A stretch of 22,286 bases of DNA. Source: Larix sibirica. Taxonomy: Eukaryota > Streptophyta > Pinopsida > Pinales > Pinaceae. Below are positions 18,985 to 22,286 of the stretch, one piece after another. The position numbers and the translations under genes were made by a program. The stretch lies in the NCBI GenBank assembly GCA_004151065.3, contig NWUY0300008511.1:22991-45276 (forward strand), in the 5' to 3' direction. The notes under the pieces are model-generated. The model saw only the letters and a program-made list of their open reading frames with translations, ran no database searches and had not been told where the DNA came from. Position 1 is the stretch's first letter. The number at the start of each line of letters is the position of its first letter.

Positions 18985-19096
18985 GATACTTGTTCCTATG
19001 ATCCCCATTACTCTACTTTCCTTTCTCTCTCATGAATTAATGATTGTGTATGCAATGTATTATATATAACTCCCTTTAATCCCACAGATTACAATA

Positions 19097-19732
19097 TGGA
19101 CTCACAAACTAACAAAAATAACTTGAATAATAAGAGTTATAAATTATTTAATCAAGAATACGATGACAACTGAAAACCAATATGCAATCACACAAGTATT
19201 GTACAATTGGAAACTTTATATATAGAGAGACAAAAATGAAGTACATGTACATACCAAACTTTATCACAAAGCTATTCAAATTATTTTATCTCTCTAAAAC
19301 TGTAGCCAAGGAAAACCAAGAAAACCCTAGCCACCACCAAAGATATCAAACAATCAAGCATCAACACAAGCAAATACTCATTAGCAATATGTTTCTTTCT
19401 CCCTCTCTTCTTCAATCGATCCTCCAAGTTAAACATTAGCTTCTTTGTCTCCTTAAGGTGAAAACACCAACCCTAGATTAGCCTTGAAATTCTCTAAGAA
19501 CCCTAGTGCTTAAGACAAGGAGATGATGCAATGAAAATTATACTTGAGAGAGAGAGACTAATGCATTACTCTCTTGGCATCTCTAACACAAGATGATGAA
19601 TCAAAAGTATGTGTCAAAGGACTCTCTCCTTCCTCTGTTTACATGAGAGCTGGTGGATGCAAACAATATGAAGTGAGCCTAAGCCCTTACAAGTAACCTA
19701 TAAAACACAAGTAGGCCCACATGTGTGAAACA
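19097..19732. other. Unassigned right flank
   Basis: No coding domain is recognised. On the minus strand the region is T-rich with ctagggtttt and a ga/ct microsatellite-like run (gagagagagagac at about 19547-19559), features often seen in plant untranslated or LTR sequence. It lies downstream of the minus-strand frame at 20416-19733 and could be its 3' sequence. Confidence 0.35.
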
Positions 19733-20416
19733 CTATGCTTCAAAAGGGCACATGTTAAGCTCCAAGGTGATGTCATTAACAATAAAGGATCCAAGGCATG
19801 AGCACTCCATTATATTTTTATATTGCTCCTCCTCCATAAGTCTCCAAAGGATTCAATTCCCCTCAAAAGCAATGTTCTCCTTCAGATCCAACACCACAAT
19901 TACATGAACATTCCCTCTATCCAAGCATCCTCGAGTCAATTTTGAAGCCTCCATGCAAGCAATCAAAGTTTTCCCATGCCATGTCTTGCTTAATGCTCTC
20001 CTCCAAAATTCCCAACACTCCTCCAAAGCAAGGGATCCTCCAAGAAACCAACCAATCTCCATGTGGATACTATAAAGAGTGTCACCAAGCTATTTAAAAG
20101 TCTCCAATGCTCCAAGGAAAAAATATACATAAGCATCCATACAAGGTCTAGTAACCCAAGAGTAAGCCACCTCAACATGTGCAATTCCATCATGGACCGA
20201 CAACGGTAATATATACACCATGCATCCCACATCACATGAAACACCGAGGAACATGGTGTAAACAATTTCGAAGTAACCATAAAATCCTACCCTCCCTCTT
20301 TACAAGGAAATTATTTTCACTAACACCAATATGCGTGTAATATTCAAAATGCTATGATGGCATTTTGAATCTCCAAATAATGTCAATTGCGTAGCATAAT
20401 AATGTTCCCGAACCAT
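19733..20416 (-). pseudogene. Unrecognised minus-strand coding frame, decayed
   Basis: From an ATG at 20416 to a TAG at 19733-19735, one minus-strand frame reads 228 codons with only three internal stops, well below chance for this composition. It starts MVREHYYATQLTLFGDSKCH. Later parts include FYGYFEIVYTMFLGVSCDVG, then DGIAHVEVAYSWVTRPCMDA and IGWFLGGSLALEECWEFWRR. The longest stop-free part (20062-19853 region) contains LTRGCLDRGNVHVIVVLDLK. No domain or family is recognised, and no signal peptide is clear. It may be a gene fragment or part of an unrecognised repeat. No intron signals were examined with tools. The plus-strand frame at 20472 lies head to head 55 bases away. Confidence 0.45.
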
Positions 20417-20471
20417 GGGTGTTCCTCTCCACCTAGTGTGAGACGTGTTAATGATTAGACAAGCCAACTAG

Positions 20472-21500
20472 TTAATAGGATCTCCTGGCAAGCGTACATG
20501 TGTCCTCTCCACGGTTCCTCGAGAATTGCATATCCCTCTTGTCTCTATGATGAATTCTGTCTTTTGGTATGCAAAATCTAGAGTTTTCATGTCCATACTT
20601 AGAACTATTGGATCCTTCTACATGCAAGTATTCATGGTTCATCACTTTCGTCCGATCCATTTCCTTGCGGGTGAGTGAATCATGATGGAGTTTCTATCCG
20701 GTAATTGCTAGTATAGGCACCATTGAGGTGGTATTTTTGGCAGCTCCTATAGAGGTAAACCTTCGAGGTGTGGTGGAACTCCAGTTGTTCTGTTGTTTCA
20801 TCTCATCTCTCGTCGCGAGTGGTTTTCAATGTGTAATTCATTGGACCCCCCATTCGCCATTGTTTGCACTAAAGTAACACAAAGGAAAACTATGGTTGGC
20901 CCTAGGCAGACTCACATCCCTCGGGATCTCAAGGAAATGCAAAATTCCCAGGTTTATTTTGATCATAGGATGGCAATGGGGACCAAATCTCGGGTGTCTA
21001 CAATGGAAAATCAATTTCAAATCAAGTGGAAGAAGTCGAGCTCTAGTCAGTTGATTAACAATTTGGGAGGTATGGTGGAGAACACGGGCTCCACCAGAAC
21101 CCGTGAAACTAGATATACTTGCACCTTGGACTTGTTATGGAATATGAAATCCCTATTCATCTTGGTGTTGGAAGAATGTATGGAGGAAAATCGCATGGAA
21201 GATCCCTGGGGTGTTTCTTTAGCCAACAGGATGATCGGGATGAAGGAGGGTCTGCAGTGTGTAGGTCATAACCAAATCATCACGGATGAAAGTGTTAATG
21301 CCAAGATGAAAGCTTCGGTAAGGGAATTGACATGGAAAATATTCATTCATGTGCCTCCTGTTGATTCCTCATCCTCACATATGGTTTTTCGATGTTTCCC
21401 TCCAACTGGTTTGAAGGTCTCCTCTCATTCTTTAAAAGCAGAACCTCCAAGTGCCAATCGCCAGGTTTTTTATCCTATTATTATCTCTTATGATGATTAG
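20472..21500 (+). pseudogene. Long unrecognised plus-strand frame, nearly open
   Basis: One frame reads 343 codons, with all three internal stops clustered at 20676, 20709 and 20724; it is then free of stops from 20727 to 21500 (the longest open stretch in the window). The first ATG in the clean part is at 20829 (MCNSLDPPFAIVCTKVTQRK), which would give about 223 residues. Later parts read RVSTMENQFQIKWKKSSSSQ, ENTGSTRTRETRYTCTLDLL and WGVSLANRMIGMKEGLQ, and it ends RQVFYPIIISYDD. The protein is polar, basic in parts, with no membrane segment and no motif I recognise. It could be a retroelement ORF1 or a captured gene piece. I give no function. Confidence 0.45.
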
Positions 21501-22286
21501 TTTTGCTAGTGTTTTTGAAAGTATGAAAATAGGGCTTGTTTTCAATTTAGTTAGTCTCTTCTTTTTTGCAATTTAGGTCATAACCTCGACCTGTGGGGGA
21601 TCATTTTGGAAAGATTCCATCAGTTGTTCGCAGAATCCTAGACTCCATTAGCAATATTTCTATACGTAGGGGGAACAGTCCTAACAATGTCATCTAGAGT
21701 AAAGATGCAGTCCTGTTGAATCTCCTTTACTCTGTAGATATTTTTTAGTTGAATTTAATTTTCGAATTTTAAAAAAAATATCCAAATAATGTTAAACAAA
21801 AGTGAATCTAAAGCAACATAACTCTAGATCATTAACAACCTCACTACTACATTGGGTCAAAAAATTACATTTATTTCGACATATAGGATATTTGTCATTT
21901 TGGGCATCAAAATTCATTGTATTTATTAAAAAAAATTACAAGCATCACTTTATCGATGTTAGTCAAACGTAATATTATCATGCTAGAAATTTCTCTTTGG
22001 AAATTACCAAGCTTTTCTGCATTTTGTGTCTTAGCTTGTTTAACATCAATATACCAACTTTAAAATATCGATATGTGGATGTTTAAATGTTTAAATTTTT
22101 ACATTTTGAAATCTAAAAAGATAAATGTATTATTATTACTGCCGAAGGCAGATAATATAGCAATGGGTTGCTACTATTTAGTATTATTACTTTTGTTTTG
22201 ATAATTTTAAAAACTATTATGTTTTCAAATGTTTTTTAATAATTGTAGACTAAATTTAATTTTTTGAAAATGAAAATTATTTTATT
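21501..22286. other. Unassigned AT-rich right end
   Basis: The first 250 bases include a short coding-like patch (GKIPSVVRRILDSISNISI at about 21608) that might continue the preceding frame after a break. The rest is AT-rich without a recognisable gene or repeat unit. Confidence 0.4.

Larger units (their letters stand above)
6904..19096 (+). mobile_element. Ty3/gypsy-type LTR retrotransposon, non-chromovirus, decayed, with nested insertions
   Basis: Two related direct LTRs bound the element (6904-7251 and 18772-19096). The flanking five bases are gggac on the left and tggac on the right, a 4/5 match that fits a target-site duplication. Inside, in order, lie a primer-site-like sequence, gag with zinc knuckles, protease, a capsid-like segment, reverse transcriptase, RNase H, integrase, an extra 3' frame and a polypurine tract. 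Integrase after RNase H places it in Ty3/gypsy. The GPY-type end without a chromodomain, together with the extra 3' frame, suggests the Tat/Athila side, which is an inference. A truncated LINE and other sequence interrupt gag-pol between 9200 and 13190. Stops, lost catalytic residues and divergent LTRs show an old, inactive copy. Confidence 0.88.
18772..19096 (+). repeat. 3' LTR
   Basis: The 325-bp LTR begins TGTTGG after the polypurine tract and ends ttacaaTA, where the 5' copy keeps CA. It aligns end to end with 6904-7251. The TATA box (18908-18914) and AATAAA (18979-18984) are conserved. The U3 start carries a perfect 7-bp hairpin CCGACTA-ggaag-TAGTCGG (18814-18832) that is degraded in the 5' copy. 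The 5' copy has about 25 extra bases near its end. Many substitutions separate the LTRs, so insertion is old. Confidence 0.9.

Overview
The window looks like a non-genic stretch of plant nuclear DNA, AT-rich and packed with decayed retrotransposons. I found no intact gene, tRNA, rRNA or CRISPR array. The plant call rests on plant-type LINE reverse transcriptase with zf-RVT and RNase H domains, and on a Ty3/gypsy polyprotein without a chromodomain that is followed by an extra 3' open frame. The heavy nesting suits a large genome, possibly a gymnosperm, but I cannot name the species.

Layout. 1-765: unassigned, with one weak quasi-open frame. 766-3660: a decayed LINE on the plus strand (reverse transcriptase, zf-RVT, RNase H, A-rich 3' tail). 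3661-4380: AT-rich, nothing assigned. 4381-5154: a decayed gag-like frame with a polar, Gln/Glu-rich part and zinc knuckles. 5155-6903: unassigned, with a 50-bp tandem repeat. 6904-19096: one LTR retrotransposon of about 12.2 kb on the plus strand, bounded by related LTRs (6904-7251 and 18772-19096) and a near-matching 5-bp flank (gggac / tggac). 19097-22286: right flank with two quasi-open frames lying head to head (minus 20416-19733, plus 20472-21500) that I do not recognise.

Inside the LTR element the order is: tRNA-primer-site-like sequence, gag N-terminus, four CCHC zinc knuckles, a nested and truncated LINE (9200-10078), very AT-rich repeats, a 338-bp tandem duplication, a 108-110-bp duplication, an unrecognised coding fragment, a possible solo LTR (12789-13181), protease, a capsid-like gag segment in an unexpected place, reverse transcriptase, RNase H, integrase with a GPY-type end, a spacer, a Gln-rich extra frame, a polypurine tract and the 3' LTR. 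From about 14830 to 17520 the pol frame is held almost without net frameshift but carries many stop codons.

The element is dead. Catalytic Asp positions in protease, reverse transcriptase motif A, RNase H and integrase all read as Asn (GAY to AAY), and two zinc knuckles have lost their last Cys to Tyr. This G-to-A pattern fits cytosine deamination of a silenced, methylated copy. No novel functional system is evident. The points most worth a second look are the displaced capsid-like segment, the four-knuckle gag, the extra 3' frame and the unrecognised minus-strand frame at 19733-20416.
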